A stretch of 64,000 nucleotides of DNA, from assembly GCA_020809705.1 (NCBI GenBank), contig CP085825.1, positions 1,240,001 to 1,304,000 of the forward strand. The letters run 5' to 3'. The position numbers were made by a program, and so were the translations under genes. The notes beneath the pieces were generated by a model. The model saw only the letters and a program-made list of their open reading frames with translations, had not been told where the DNA came from and ran no database searches. Source of the stretch: Calonectria ilicicola. Taxonomy: Eukaryota; Ascomycota; Sordariomycetes; Hypocreales; Nectriaceae. The first letter of the stretch is position 1, and the number at the start of each line of letters is the position of its first letter. Below, in pieces: positions 10,283 to 22,115 of this stretch.

Positions 10283-13200
10283 TACTTGGGCGTCATCAAC
10301 TAGGCGCAACTAAGCACTACAGGAGGGCAGGGCACAGCGGCTTGCTACGTGGCAGTGTTGGAAAGGGCTTGGTTCATCACGTTGCACGAATACCCACAGT
10401 CACTTGTCAAGGACGAACTTGCAGCCTTGGAAAAAAGCGACTTGGTGCGGCTCTGTCGCGATCCCCCCCGCAGTTCAGTCGAGTGAGTGGTTGCTTGGGC
10501 AAGTCAGTCAGCTGCATGTCAGCATGGCCGTTGAGGGGGGGCAACGGCATTGACTAGCGGTTAGGCGTGAAGGCCAAGCTCGCTCCTCCGTCACAGAATA
10601 CGCGCGTAGCCTATTACTGCTTGAGGCCGTCCCACATGACGCCGCTGATTGTGCCTTGACGTCTTGCTCCGAGTGCCCTGACGTCAGCTCGCCGCCTTCT
10701 CATGTCGGAATCGACACAGGATGATGGTGTGGGAGCGTAAGGCGTCCTCTGCGGGGGTAATCGCAGGGCCAGTCGCAATGCCGGGTTGCAATGCCAGCTG
10801 GCGACCGTGGGAAGGGTGCCGCTGGATTTGGGTTGTAGGGCGAAAGAGCAGAGGGTTGGTGCATTGGAGGGCCTGTCGCACCAATGATGCAGTAGCGAGC
10901 TAAAATAAGGTGGCAATGACGGTGGACGAGAGGTGCGCTGGCCTCACACACTTGACCACGTTTGAGACAGTGAGCGGCTGCGGCCAACCAGCCTGGCCAA
11001 TTCATTTGCTGTAATTATTTGCCCATTTAATTGCACAAACAACAAGAATAGGTGCACTTTAGATGCAGCAGCGTGGCCACAATCTATTAGGTAGGCCCTG
11101 CAATTGCTGCTGTGTTCCAGGAATAGTGACAGTGGCATAACGCAAAGCAAAACTATGCGCACAAGTTGAAAAATTTTTTTTTTCATCTTTCGCATAAGCC
11201 CGCAGATTAATCACGCGTGGCTGAGAGAACCCCTAGACTAGGGAAGCTTCAGCTTTCAAGCGCTGTGGCCCAAGCAACCAAGCTATCGACAGCTGTTGCG
11301 CGCAGCAGTTGTTGCTGACAAGACTTGACGGGAGTCAGTGAGCCAGCCTAGGGCCTACCAAGTACAGCCTACGAGCTGGGAAGCACTGCAGCCACGTGAG
11401 CGCAACCAATCGCAAATCCGGGGCGGGTAGCCGATTAGTGCTGACCCCGTGGCCCTCGTCTCGCCAGCGCCCGGCTTGCGCTCGCTCACTGAGAGCCAGC
11501 AGGCCCAAGCGCCCCCTGGTCGCTGAAGTTGGCGACCGTTTTCCCGTACCACGAGGCCGCTGGGATCCATGACTCGATGAGTGGCCAGCTGCTCACGTCC
11601 CCAGTTGTCAAACAAGGATGCCTCTCTTGCAGACGTTTCAGTTTCAACGTACGGGCCACGTACTGCGCAGCAACATGGAACAAAAAGAGGAAACGAATGA
11701 GACGGTGGGCGGAAAAATAAAATGACGCAAATTTTTCTTCATCGCGCAGGAAGCTAGAAGCCTTCTTTGGAGGTGCGATTAATTAATCCTCCACACGTCC
11801 ACACGTGCACCCCGTGTCGTGTCGCGCGAGCCCCTCCCTCCATCCCTCCCCCGGCGTTGCGCAAAGGAGCCAGAGCCGGCCGGAACGACTGGGGAGAGGG
11901 AAACAAGCTTGAGCAAAACAACCCACGGGACTCCAGACGACCGGGAGTGGAAGGCGGGAAGTAAGCTTTGATGCAACGCGGCACGAGTGATCCTCTGAGG
12001 ATCTAATGACTAACTGTAAACAGTAGAACTCATTTCATCGTGAAATTGTGTAAGCCTTGCGCCATTGTTTCTCCGTCCGACGGCCGAGAGGATTTTTTCT
12101 GCCCCGCCGCCGCAGACCTCTTTAGATCGGCATTGTGGCAGTCCGTTTTGGGGCGTCTTCCCCAGAAGTCGGGACAGTGAGGGCTGATACCCGTGGTCAA
12201 ACAAGGTTGCTCACAGGCCATCCCAGGGCACGGTCAGGGTGCCTCAACGGGCAAGGCGCCAGGGGGGGATGGGGACGCAGAAACGACAGCAGAGCGAAAA
12301 AGAAAGCCGCCACCGGCCAAGCGACGCAGGAACAGGAACAGGCAAGGGGGCACGCTCTCAGGAACAGAGTCGGGGTAGCCTCTTTGGGGCAATGGTGCCA
12401 CCAGCCGGCCAATCAGCGCCAACGGCAGGGAAATTATGCAAATCTTAAGCCGTCCTCTTTTGTTCACTGCTGAACCACGCGATGGCAGCGTGCTCAATGT
12501 TGGGTAATTAGCACGCCGCCTGGCGCGAGTCACACGGCGCAGCGTGTAGTGTAATTACTCTATGAAGACCCCATTCATTCAGACGGGTGGAATGGCATTG
12601 TCAAACACTATGGGGCCCCATTTATGTTTCCCCCGTGGCTGACTGGCCTGAGCTGATTGTGCAGAGTAGGTAGTAGTCCAGAGCTTTCGGTGAAGCTCTT
12701 TAAATTTCTTTTAGGCTCATCTTAGGCGAGCCACAATGATGTGGGTGGCCTAGTAAGGCTGCTCGGATCCGCCTCTTGCTCAACTGCGGGACGGCGCCAC
12801 CACTTAGAGAGGGCCGATCTTCTTTTCCTCTTTGTCTTCCCGTACTCGGCGGTAAGCTGTAGCTGTGGTAAATCTCTCATCTCCTTGCCATTGGCCTAGT
12901 GAGAAATGAGCAAAGACGGCCTTGCGCGAGGGTAGTCGGGAAGACGCACTGCACCCGCGTCGATCTCCCTTGGCAACATGGTGGAATGGAAGCTGAGGTC
13001 TGCATTGTGCATGCAATTAGAGCCCCTCCCTGACCCCCCCTCGCCTCCCCCACCAGTAGTGGCTGTTGACAGCATTGTCGTATGTAAGAAGTAATTGATC
13101 AAATGGCAGTGATCAACAAACAAGTTGCCATCAGGCCTGGGGCGGCCAACACAACATGGTGACACCGCCGTTAGCACCGCCGACCATTCAACTGATACAC

Positions 13201-14136
13201 GGAAAGAAGCACAACTCACACATCCTCAGGGGATGGGGACGCGACCCGGTTTGAGAATGGTATGCCGCCTGCTACCGTCTCGCCGGTGCAGAGCGCGAGG
13301 AGGCCCAGGCCCTCGCAGGCACGCAGACTTGAAGCACGACAAAGAGACGCCAGGCCAAAGTGGACAGGCGGGTACGCGCCGCTGGTACAGGGCCTGGTCG
13401 GAAGTGTGCCTGATCTTGGGCTCTTGTTAATTTCCGCGCGACATGTTGGTGTAGGGGTCCTGAATCTGAATGTCTGGAGTCAAATGGCAGGTCACCGGTA
13501 CGCAGTCTCCCTCGCATCGCTAGGCGCGTTTCATGTCACAGCTACCGAGACATCTTCTGGCCACCTGGTCTGGCCCCCCCCCCCGGCTCCTTTGTACTTT
13601 CTGCTCCAAGTTGTCGACGCTTGTGTCTGTTTGGGTTGTCGGCCTGTGCCTGGCGGCACTTGGGGCTACACGGGGGGCACCGCACTGGGCTGTTTTGGGG
13701 GGCCCCTGGTCAGTCTCGGCCTGTTTCTACTTGTCGCCCAGTAAAAAATCTTTTGTCTCCGGGGACCTGGGGCTGAGAGGAAGAGGTTGCATCTGGTTGG
13801 CGTGCCTTGCTTGCTTGGTGCTTGTTCCTGCAGCACCACGCCCCGGCCCAGGTACTTCATGGATCCCTTCCCCCCGAATGAGCCACCCTCCTAGATCTCT
13901 CTGCACTTCACCTTCACACTTCGATCGCTACGAAAGACTTCGTTGGCAAAGTCTACTTGCTCGTACTTTACACAACTACTTTGAAGATACCGAGTATCCT
14001 TCACCTCGCTCTTTTAACCTCGCGATTCACTCGCTCCAGACTCTTACACGCGCGATATACCGCTGCTCGCTTTGAAAGCACTTACACATAAAACAACAAC
14101 CACACCGTTGATTTCTCGAAACTCGACACAGTCAAA

Positions 14137-14508
14137 ATGCAGTTCTCCAAGCTCATCCTCGCCGTTCTCCCGGCTCTGGCCATGGCCTCTGATGACACCA
14201 CCACTGCTACCTCCACCACCACCTTGACCAAGACCTACACTCTGTCTCGCGCCCACACTGTCACTGCCACCTGGACCGGTACTGGCAAGCCCACTGACAG
14301 CGCCAACGCTACCACCATCATCGGCACTCCTTCTGGCACTCCTATTACTGCTTACACCACTCCCACTGCTGGCTCCGGCTCCGCCGCCGGCACTGGCTCT
14401 GGCGCCAATGCCAAGCCCACCACCACAACCGGTGCCGGTGTTGCTCTTGATGCTAGCAAGTTCGCTTTCGCTGGTGTTGCCGGTATCATTGCCGTTGCCT
14501 TGCTGTAA
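14137..14508 (+). CDS. Small GPI-anchored Ser/Thr-rich cell-surface protein (123 aa)
   Basis: A single exon with a CAAAATG start. The protein starts with a signal peptide (MQFSKLILAVLPALAMA, residues 1-17). It continues with a Thr/Ser/Ala/Gly-rich body without cysteine, suited to O-mannosylation and with one N-glycosylation sequon (NAT). It ends in a hydrophobic tail (FAFAGVAGIIAVALL) directly before the stop. Small residues upstream of the tail (GAG, DAS) offer a GPI attachment site. This architecture marks a GPI-anchored plasma-membrane or wall protein; no enzymatic domain is present. Codon choice is strongly C-ended (GCC, ACC, AAG), unlike most neighbours, which suggests high expression. 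A long pyrimidine-rich leader precedes it. The exact family is not identified. Confidence 0.9.
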   Translation: MQFSKLILAVLPALAMASDDTTTATSTTTLTKTYTLSRAHTVTATWTGTGKPTDSANATTIIGTPSGTPITAYTTPTAGSGSAAGTGSGANAKPTTTTGAGVALDASKFAFAGVAGIIAVALL

Positions 14509-16959
14509 AGCAGCGGCAGCGCGCCTTGGTGATGGGGGTGGTTGTTGAGGTAGGGAGGAAGCTTTTCTCACTGTCACACTTCGAACTCTTCGATGCGAAC
14601 ATCAACTCAAACCTTTTCCTTTGTCCTTAACATAACTTTTTTTTGCCTTATTTGTTAGGCCTTGTCCAAAAAGACATGGCCACAACTTCTTTGGCATAAC
14701 GATGAAACGATGTCAACTACGGTACAACGATACCCATTGCAGGGTGGCTTTGGCCGTTTAGCACACCTCTGCTTCACTTGACGAGTCCAATGTCCTTTGG
14801 CTCTGCCTCAATAGAGAGCTTGACCGCGCCTTTTCGTTCCATCGCGAGCATACCCCCGCTCCAGTCGATACAACTCGCGGGTTTCAACATGTAATGTTTC
14901 AATTCATCCCCGGCAACACGGCATCTAGCGCGCGTTGACGGCGCTGCGCATCGCCCCGGTTCTGATTGTCCTGGCCTGCCTGAAGGGTAGTCGCTCGCTG
15001 TAAAGTCCGCAAAAGTCTGTTCTTATTCACATTACACATTTTCCTCACATATTTCCAAAGCGCTCAATCCTACCTGGAGACGAGCTGCTTACCAGACTTT
15101 TGTGCAACAAACAGCGGGCGGCTTTGAGATGACAATATCCCCTTTTCAGACTGCCGGACAACGGCATGATGCTTGTTGCTGGCTGGAGTTCTATTAGCAT
15201 TATCATTCTGTCAGCATCTCTTTCTGGCTGTGCTGCGTTATAGGGAGCGCAGAATCGAGAAGAGAGGGATGACATCGATAACGTGGAATAATATTTATCC
15301 TTCGCCTTTGATTCATCTCTCTCTTCTCTATTGTATTCCCTTTTCATTCATTTCTTTATGGTGATACCCCCTTAGGATGGCAGGTGATCCTGCGACATGG
15401 TGTCTTTCCTCTGACAAGTCACCGGTTCTGGAATCGGTGCCTTGTTGGAATAGGCCTCCATGTCCCATGGATGGAAGGATTGCAGTTTGGAGTATGATTT
15501 TATTCTTTTCGGTGGGGTTGGGAGTTGGTTAAAAAATGGGGGATTGGTGTTTTGAGCGTCCTGGGAACGGATCACGATTTGATGAGCCGTGACGAGAAGG
15601 CTAGCGTAGATAGTTGAGCAATTGTATTATACGCTTTGCTCAGAATACCTGACCCCGCCCACCTATTGCTGTGCAGCTCTTCATGATGACTGATTGATTC
15701 CCTTTGAATCCCATGAGTGTGTGTACTAAATCTGCTTTTCTGCCTCCCGGCTAACCTATTAATATGCAAATAAATAAATAAGTAAAGTAGTTTTATTTTT
15801 GTTCGCATTGTTTATTTATTTTTAGCTGAACATTTCGAGTAGTTGAGTTCTGTGGTGCTGATGGTGAAGATGTTCTCCTTCAAGGGTGCATTGTACTGTA
15901 CTTGCCAAGCACCAAATGTATTTTTCTGCCTCTAGAGGTTCCTGGCTAACTTATAACAAATAAGTAAAAAATATATAAGTTAGTATTCATTTATTTCACT
16001 GCCTTTATTTTCGCTATTTGACTAATGGTTTGGGCAGTTGAGTTCTCTGGTAACAAAGGTAAAGTAGGCATGAAGACACTCAATCTTTCAGGTTGCGAGT
16101 TGTACATACAACACTTGAAACATGTCTATCCCTTCTACTCTTTTGTTATTCACTGGTTGCTTAATAAATAAATATTATCTAAATAAACAAGTAGAATTAT
16201 TTGTGCATAACTTTTCCCTATCCTTTATTTATTTATTGGCTATCAAATTGATGTCCAGAGCAGCCGAACTGGGTGAAGAAATCACAGGGGGATAACCTTT
16301 TGAGGTGTGCTTTGTATGTTAGTCACTGACTATTCCTCCTCGGTAACTTGCTCCGGCAATTGGGCGCTTAGAATCGCGCACCGGCGGTAATAGGTTACCG
16401 GCTACGACGGGTGACGGAATGTGTGGTACCAAGGGTACTCAATTTTTCCAGAAGAAAAACTGGATATGATAGATGATAGATAGACAGTCCACGAGGAATA
16501 TCTGGCTGACCTGGTGTTGTTTTATTACTTTTCTATGTACCAGACAGAGTATTTTATTTTAAAAAAAAATTCTATTGTATCATTTTGACTTCTTGATTTA
16601 TTTGATCCCTCATTGTGTGCCAGGTTTTTAGTCACCCACTGAATTGCTTCGGTCATTTGTTCCGAGCCGCTTGTCATTTACGTGCGCGATCGCGTGGGCG
16701 TTGGGACCGCCACCAGGGATGGAGCTGATTAAGGATATTCCGCGGACCCCTCATTGGACAGAAGCTGTGGCGAGCCGGCTTTGCTGCGGCTTTGGCGGGT
16801 CCTGTCGGCTTCGAGCTCCCCAACTTTTTGCATTGGATGCTGCAGCCAGCTCTTGTTCAATTCCATCCCTGTCCGAACATCCCACCTTTACACGGGAGGA
16901 ACTTTCTCTCCTTTTGCACTGAGCGACATTTTCTTTTTCTCAGGCCCGACGCATCCGTC
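14509..16959. other. Intergenic region with 195-bp tandem array
   Basis: The 3' flank of the GPI-protein gene, then AT-rich DNA with the tandem repeat listed separately (about 15737-16300). The last 350 bp form the promoter and 5' leader of LIP5. The leader is in frame with the LIP5 coding region for about 56 codons upstream of its ATG, but that extension lacks an ATG start and does not look like protein. No gene seen. Confidence 0.5.
15737..16300. repeat. Diverged tandem repeat, about 195-bp unit, three copies
   Basis: Two landmarks recur at the same 195-bp spacing: GGCTAAC at 15749 and 15944, and AGTTGAGTTCT at 15841 and 16036. Between them each copy carries an AAATAAATAAGTAAA-like block followed by a TTTATTTATTTT-like block. 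A third, more diverged copy has TTGCTTAATAAATAAATA near 16157 and the TTTATTTATTGGCTAT block near 16230, then GCAGCCGAACTGG in place of GCAGTTGAGTTCT. The AT blocks within each unit are nearly complementary to each other. No coding potential. Confidence 0.7.
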
Positions 16960-18266
16960 ATGGCATCAATCGCGCCCTCGCTCAGGCGGGCTCATGTCCC
17001 TCTCCGACGAGCTCTCAACGCCGCCTCTTCGCCTGCAGTTCGCTCTTTCGCTACAGTTCCCTCCGATCCCAAGGAAGCCGGCAAAGCTACCCCGAAGCGA
17101 AAAACCTATTTCAAGGACACCGAACTTGCGTCCTTCTCCGATTTTGTTGGAGGCTCATCACCCATCCAGCCTCTATCCACAGCTGAGGCCTATTCTTTGA
17201 AAACCGCCGAAGTCGGCCCCGCGGGCAAAAAGAAGAAAATTACACGACTGCCAGAGTGGCTCAAGACTCCCATTCCCGCCGGAAACGACAACTTCAAGAG
17301 CATTAAGAACGACCTGCGAGGCCTGGGCCTTCACACCGTTTGCGAGGAGGCACGATGCCCCAACATTTCCGAGTGCTGGGGTGGCTCTGATAAGAGCGCT
17401 GCCACCGCCACTATCATGCTGATGGGCGATACATGCACTCGAGGATGCCGATTCTGCAGCGTTAAGACGAACCGAAACCCCGCGCCACTGGACCCCCACG
17501 AACCCGAGAATACTGCCGAGGCCCTTGCCCGCTGGGGATTGGGCTACGTCGTCCTGACCAGCGTGGACCGAGATGATCTTGCCGATGGTGGCGCACGACA
17601 TTTTGCTGAGACAATCCGAAGAATCAAGCAGAAGAAATCCACCCTTCTCGTCGAGGCTTTGACTGGTGACTTCCGTGGAGATCTTGACATGGTGCGCATT
17701 GTGGCAGAGAGCGGGCTGGATGTGTATGCACACAACGTCGAGACGGTGGAAGACCTCACACCATATGTTCGAGACAGAAGGGCTACTTTCCGACAGAGTT
17801 TGAATGTCTTGAAGCATGTCAAGGATGTGAGGGGCAAGGAAGGCATCATCACAAAGACGAGTATTATGCTGGGACTTGGAGAACAGGAGCATGAAGTTCA
17901 GGCCGCGCTTGAAGGTATGATATTAGGATTTTGAAGGTCTGACTTGTTTCCGAAACTAACACCATGACAGAACTCCGAAAAGTTGATGTTGACGTCGTCA
18001 CTTTCGGTCAGTACATGCGACCTACCAAGCGTCACCTCAAGGTCGAAAAGTATGTTACCCCTGACGAGTTTGAGATGTGGCGCAAGCGGGCCCTCGACAT
18101 GGGTTTCTTGTACTGTGCCAGTGGACCTCTCGTGCGTTCGTCGTACAAGGCCGGCGAGTCCTTTATCGAGAACGTCCTCCGGAAGCGATCAGGCGAGAAG
18201 GGCATGGCTAGCAGCACACTGGGCCAGGCGGTTGCATTGGAGTCAGAGACCCGTTCCTCCCTTTGA
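16960..18266 (+). CDS. LIP5: Lipoyl synthase, mitochondrial (416 aa)
   Basis: Exons 16960-17914 and 17971-18266; the 56-nt intron has a GTATGA donor and GACAG acceptor and restores [17 protein letters not shown]. The enzyme inserts two sulfurs into octanoyl groups on the H protein and the E2 subunits of 2-oxoacid dehydrogenases, using S-adenosylmethionine radicals. Both [4Fe-4S] sites are visible: the auxiliary-cluster motif with C128, C133 and C139 ([12 protein letters not shown]) and the radical-SAM motif with C159, C163 and C166 (CTRGCRFC). Residues 1-35 are rich in Arg, Ala and Ser ([13 protein letters not shown]), a mitochondrial presequence. The length is normal for a fungal LipA. The C-terminal RSSYKAGE motif, which contains the conserved serine ligand of the auxiliary cluster, is present. 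Confidence 0.98.
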
Positions 18267-19061
18267 GCTGTACGCGGCTCCTGCTTCCAAGAAGAGATTT
18301 AAAGTTTGCAGAAAGTAATCAGTTTATAATGGGATTATGACCATGGTGATGGCCGCATGTAATGGCGTTGATTGGGTTCGGATTTGGGGATGCACTCTCA
18401 ACTATAGAAGTTTTGGTCTTGTCAAAAACCTGAACATAGAAGACTAAATATATAAAAACTCATTGCACTGAAAAAAAGAAAAGAAAACATATCTCGCTTG
18501 TTCTACTCAAGTTCATTACGTTTGGATGATAGACTGAGCGAGCGTGATGCCATTTCGGCTGGTATCATGTAAGAAAGAGTATGTTGGTTCACAACATCGG
18601 TTCGCATGCACATGGAGCCCTCGCGAAACCCCCAATCAACTATGACAGACTACAATTTCTCGGGTTGTTACAATATACGGTCCCCCGTTCTTGTGCGTGC
18701 TAGGTCAATGGGAAGTTGTATCACTGCTCGGGTCAGAGACTTGATACTGGAGTGACTGCCACGTTGTTGACAGGAATGACTTTATTATCGTGATTAATAT
18801 AGGTGTCTAAGAGAAAGACTGAAGCGTAGTGTGCAGTACATCTCAAAATCGGGAATTAGGCCCAGTGGAGCGAAGCATTATTTTTTGAATCGCACCTTCT
18901 TATCTCAAGACGGGCTGAGCAATTGCCTGAGGAATTACTGTGCGGAACCACAATAACGCATCGCTTGAACAACCGTAAATTTACCAAACCAAGTGCTTCT
19001 TCTTCACCAAGACGGGAGTGTCTAATTTCACGCCCCCTTTGAACTCGGCGTCATCACTGCA
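18267..19061. other. Intergenic region LIP5 to GH55 gene
   Basis: About 0.8 kb with the 3' flank of LIP5 and the promoter of the glucanase. No open frame of interest and no RNA gene recognised. Confidence 0.6.
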
Positions 19062-21579
19062 ATGAGGTTTGTTGCCCTCCTTGTTCTCGCTCTCATTGGC
19101 GCAGCGGAGGCCAAGTTCTGGCTTGAAGATATTGGCCATTTTGGCCGATCGCCCTATTTTCCCGACAGCAGTTATCCAGTGTTTCGAAACGTCAAAGAAT
19201 ACGGCGCTGTAGGAGATGGAGGTGAGTGATTCTAGAACCCCGACCTTTCTAGCTGCTTATACGGACGGGTTAGTCGCCGATGACACAGCTGCCATCAATG
19301 CTGCCATCAGCGCTGGAAGCCGATGCGCTCCCGGTGTGTGCAAAGGGAGCACCATTACTCCAGCGACTGTATATTTCCCTAGTGGGTATGATTTAACTGC
19401 CACCACCATCTACTCTCAAGTCTACTGTTTCTGATGCTCGCGCAGAACCTACCTAATCAGTAGTGCAATCGTCGATTTCTACTACACACAACTTATTGGA
19501 GATCCTAACGACAGACCAACAATAAAAGCATCAGTTTCATTTTCCAAATATAGCTTCGCGCTAATAGATGCGAATCCCTATCTCCAAAATGGCCTTTTGG
19601 CCTGGAACTCGACCAACACCTTTTTTCGTCAGATTCGCAACTTGGTCATCGACACCACTGCTTTGCCGCCAGGATTTTCGGCCGTGGGAATCCACTGGCC
19701 CAGCTCTCAAGCATCGTCCATCACCAACTGCGTTTTCCGACTTTCGACGGCCCCAGGGAACAAGCATACAGGGCTTTTTATTGAGGAAGGATCAGGCGGC
19801 CTGCTGAACGATCTTTACTTTTACGGCGGAGGCAATGCGACAGTGTTGGGAAACCAGCAGTACACTGCCCGCAACCTTTGGTTTTTCGATGCAGATGTTG
19901 CCATCTGGATGACTTGGAATTGGGGATGGACTTTCAAGAGTGCTACATTCAAGAATTGTCGAATTGGGATCAAAATGGACGACATGTCACATGCGGTGGG
20001 TTCCATAACCATGATTGACAGCTCATTTGAGAACGTCGGTGCTGCTATTTTTACAACTCGCGCAAGCAGCGGCAACGCGGGGAGTGAGGGGTCATTCATA
20101 ATGGAGAACGTTCAATTCAATAATATGAAGAGCATTGTCCTAGGTGCGGGAGGTGTCGATCTCACCGATAGTGTTTTGAACACTGGCACTGACGGAGTTT
20201 TCGTCATGGTGGGGATTTACTGGCAGGAAAAAGTTGAACCAAGCAGCTGACAGCTTTTAGGGACACTTTGCAGACTCTCGCGGATTGTATGAGAAGACAG
20301 GATACTACAAGATTTCGACCCAGCATAGTCCTAACCTGTATCAAGACAATAAATACTACGAGCGGTCAAAGGCAGGTGATATTTAAAATTACATCAAATT
20401 TTACTGACTTCTTGATAGCCCCAATATGATCAAGCGACTGTCCAAACGTTTGTTTCAGCCCGAGTCAGTGGCGCGGTTGGTGATGCTTCTCATGACGACA
20501 CACTCGCCCTAAACAGACTATTTGAGTATACAGCTTCCAACAACCTCATCGCGTACCTTGACGCAGGCATATACCTAGTCACGGATACAATTTTTATTCC
20601 TCAAAATGTCAAGATAGTAGGAGAAGCACAAGCCTCAATTATCATGGGCACCGGTCTCAAATTTCAGGACGTCAACAATCCACGTCCTGTTGTCCAAGTT
20701 GGACACCCTGGAGATGCTGGCCAGATCGAGTGGTCAGACACGATCATATCAGTACGTGGGGCTGCTCCCGGGGCGATTCTGATTCAATATAATCTCTTCT
20801 CTCCGGACCTACCTTCTGGCATGTGGGATGTTCACACACGAATTGGAGGCTTTGCTGGAACATATTTGCAAGTCTCGGAATGCCCTGCCATAACTGGTTC
20901 CAACACAGCAAACGTCAATTGTATCGCTGCATACATGAGCATGCACATTACCGCCAATGCCGGAGGTCTATTGATGGAAAATTGCTGGTTCTGGGTTGCA
21001 GATCATGACCTCGAAGATCAGGTATATAATCGAGTGGCAATCTTCGCAGGACGAGGTCTCCTCATAAACTCTCAACGGGGCCGCATTTGGTTAAGCGCCA
21101 CAGGTTCGGAGCACCACGTCCTTTATCAGTACCAACTCGTCAATACTCGTGATGTGTACATTGGACATGCTCAAACAGAGCAACCATATTTTCAACCGTT
21201 GCCTCCTGCCTATTACCCATTTCCTTTGGAGCCCCTTCTTTACGATCCCGACTTTGAAGCAAATTGCCAAAAAGATGGGGTTGCTATCTGCAACATGGGC
21301 TGGGGTTTGAGAATTGTCGACTCGCAAAATGTAGTCGCCTACGGTTTGGGGCTATACTCTTTCTTTAATCATTATAACGACTCTTGTGCAAGCAACAAGT
21401 CTCCAGAATACTGCCAGGAGAGAATTTTGAGTGTCGAGGGACAAGTAGAGGGAACACGGATCTTGGGGTTGAGCACAGTGGGTACAAGGGTAATGATTCA
21501 GAGAAATGGTGTGGATTGGATCGGCGCAGTGCAGAACAATAACACATTTGCGGATTCCTTAGCATTGTATTTACCATGA
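19062..21579 (+). CDS. Secreted exo-beta-1,3-glucanase, GH55 (768 aa)
   Basis: Five exons: 19062-19221, 19274-19385, 19446-20208, 20261-20371, 20419-21579. Signal peptide MRFVALLVLALIGAAEA. GH55 enzymes are two side-by-side beta-helices that release glucose or short oligomers from beta-1,3-glucan. Both helix starts are visible: VKEYGAVGDGVADDTAAI near residue 45 and ARVSGAVGDASHDDTLAL near 400. Near residue 613 lies EHHVLYQYQL followed by HAQTEQPYFQP, a hallmark of the family. The length equals the family norm. Introns 1-3 are GT-AG. Intron 4 (20372-20418) keeps the frame only with a GC donor (AAG|GCAGGT...GATAG); the nearby GT four bases on gives a stop after three codons. The likely role is wall remodelling or attack on other fungi's or plant glucan. 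Confidence 0.93.
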
Positions 21580-22115
21580 TTTTGATTGCTCGGTGCTGAT
21601 ACAATACCAGGTCTCTAGTATAGCCGGAGACTTAGAGGCGTGACCAAGACAGTCTAATAATTAACACAGAGTTCGAAACAAGGTGTATTTACAAGGATTA
21701 ATAGGGCTGGGTTAGCCCCTCGTGCTAGTGTTAGGTGTATTTATACCCGGTGGTGATTGGAGGCTGAGAACGCCTTGAGAATAATGAAATGGGCGTTCCT
21801 ATATTTTGGGTCGGGACCAAGGATTCAAGGTTAATTACCTTCAATCACATAGCCTGTTTGCTTGTGTTGGTCGAAACTCATGACAGCCAAGTATGGAGTC
21901 CGATCGTGGGGTGCTCGATTAAGTTCGTGCATATGGCAGAAATGCCGGATTGGGTCACCGCCTTCCATAAGCGTCAGTGGTTGTGCCATAGCTTGGTCAG
22001 CACCAGATCGCACGCAACCAACACCGAGGCATCCAGATCTGGCTTCTTTCACGATCCAGGCACAACGCTTCTCCTTCAACGTCGTCGACGCAAAGTTCGT
22101 CGCTTAATCCTAATC
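21580..22115. other. Intergenic region GH55 gene to thioredoxin gene
   Basis: About 0.5 kb; a plus-strand frame of about 145 codons crosses into the next gene in another frame and has no family resemblance. Probably the terminator side of the glucanase gene and the promoter of the thioredoxin gene. Confidence 0.5.

Larger units (their letters stand above)
9047..14136. other. 5-kb gene-free region upstream of the GPI-protein gene
   Basis: No coding sequence is supported here. The left end holds the 3' untranslated region of the gene ending at 9046 and a CA-rich tract. The middle (10.2-13.1 kb) is of mixed composition with many short frames on both strands. From 13.2 to 14.1 kb there are C-runs, and then a pyrimidine-rich, CACTT/ACAACTAC-rich leader just before the ATG at 14137, typical of a strongly expressed fungal gene. 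The plus-strand frames of 160-180 codons at 13262-14075 overlap each other and have no domain pattern. Confidence 0.5.

Noticed and set aside
13262..14075. Two plus-strand frames of 160 and 180 codons before the GPI-protein gene
   Set aside because: Low-complexity, overlapping, and continuous with the pyrimidine-rich leader; one crosses a C-run that would be unstable in coding sequence.
14044..14577. 177-codon leftward frame antisense to the GPI-protein gene
   Set aside because: It mirrors the Ser/Thr/Gly/Ala-rich codons of a well-supported gene with signal peptide and anchor; its Gly/Ser-rich reading has no domain.
17173..17892. 239-codon leftward frame antisense to LIP5
   Set aside because: The plus strand is unambiguous lipoyl synthase with both cysteine motifs.
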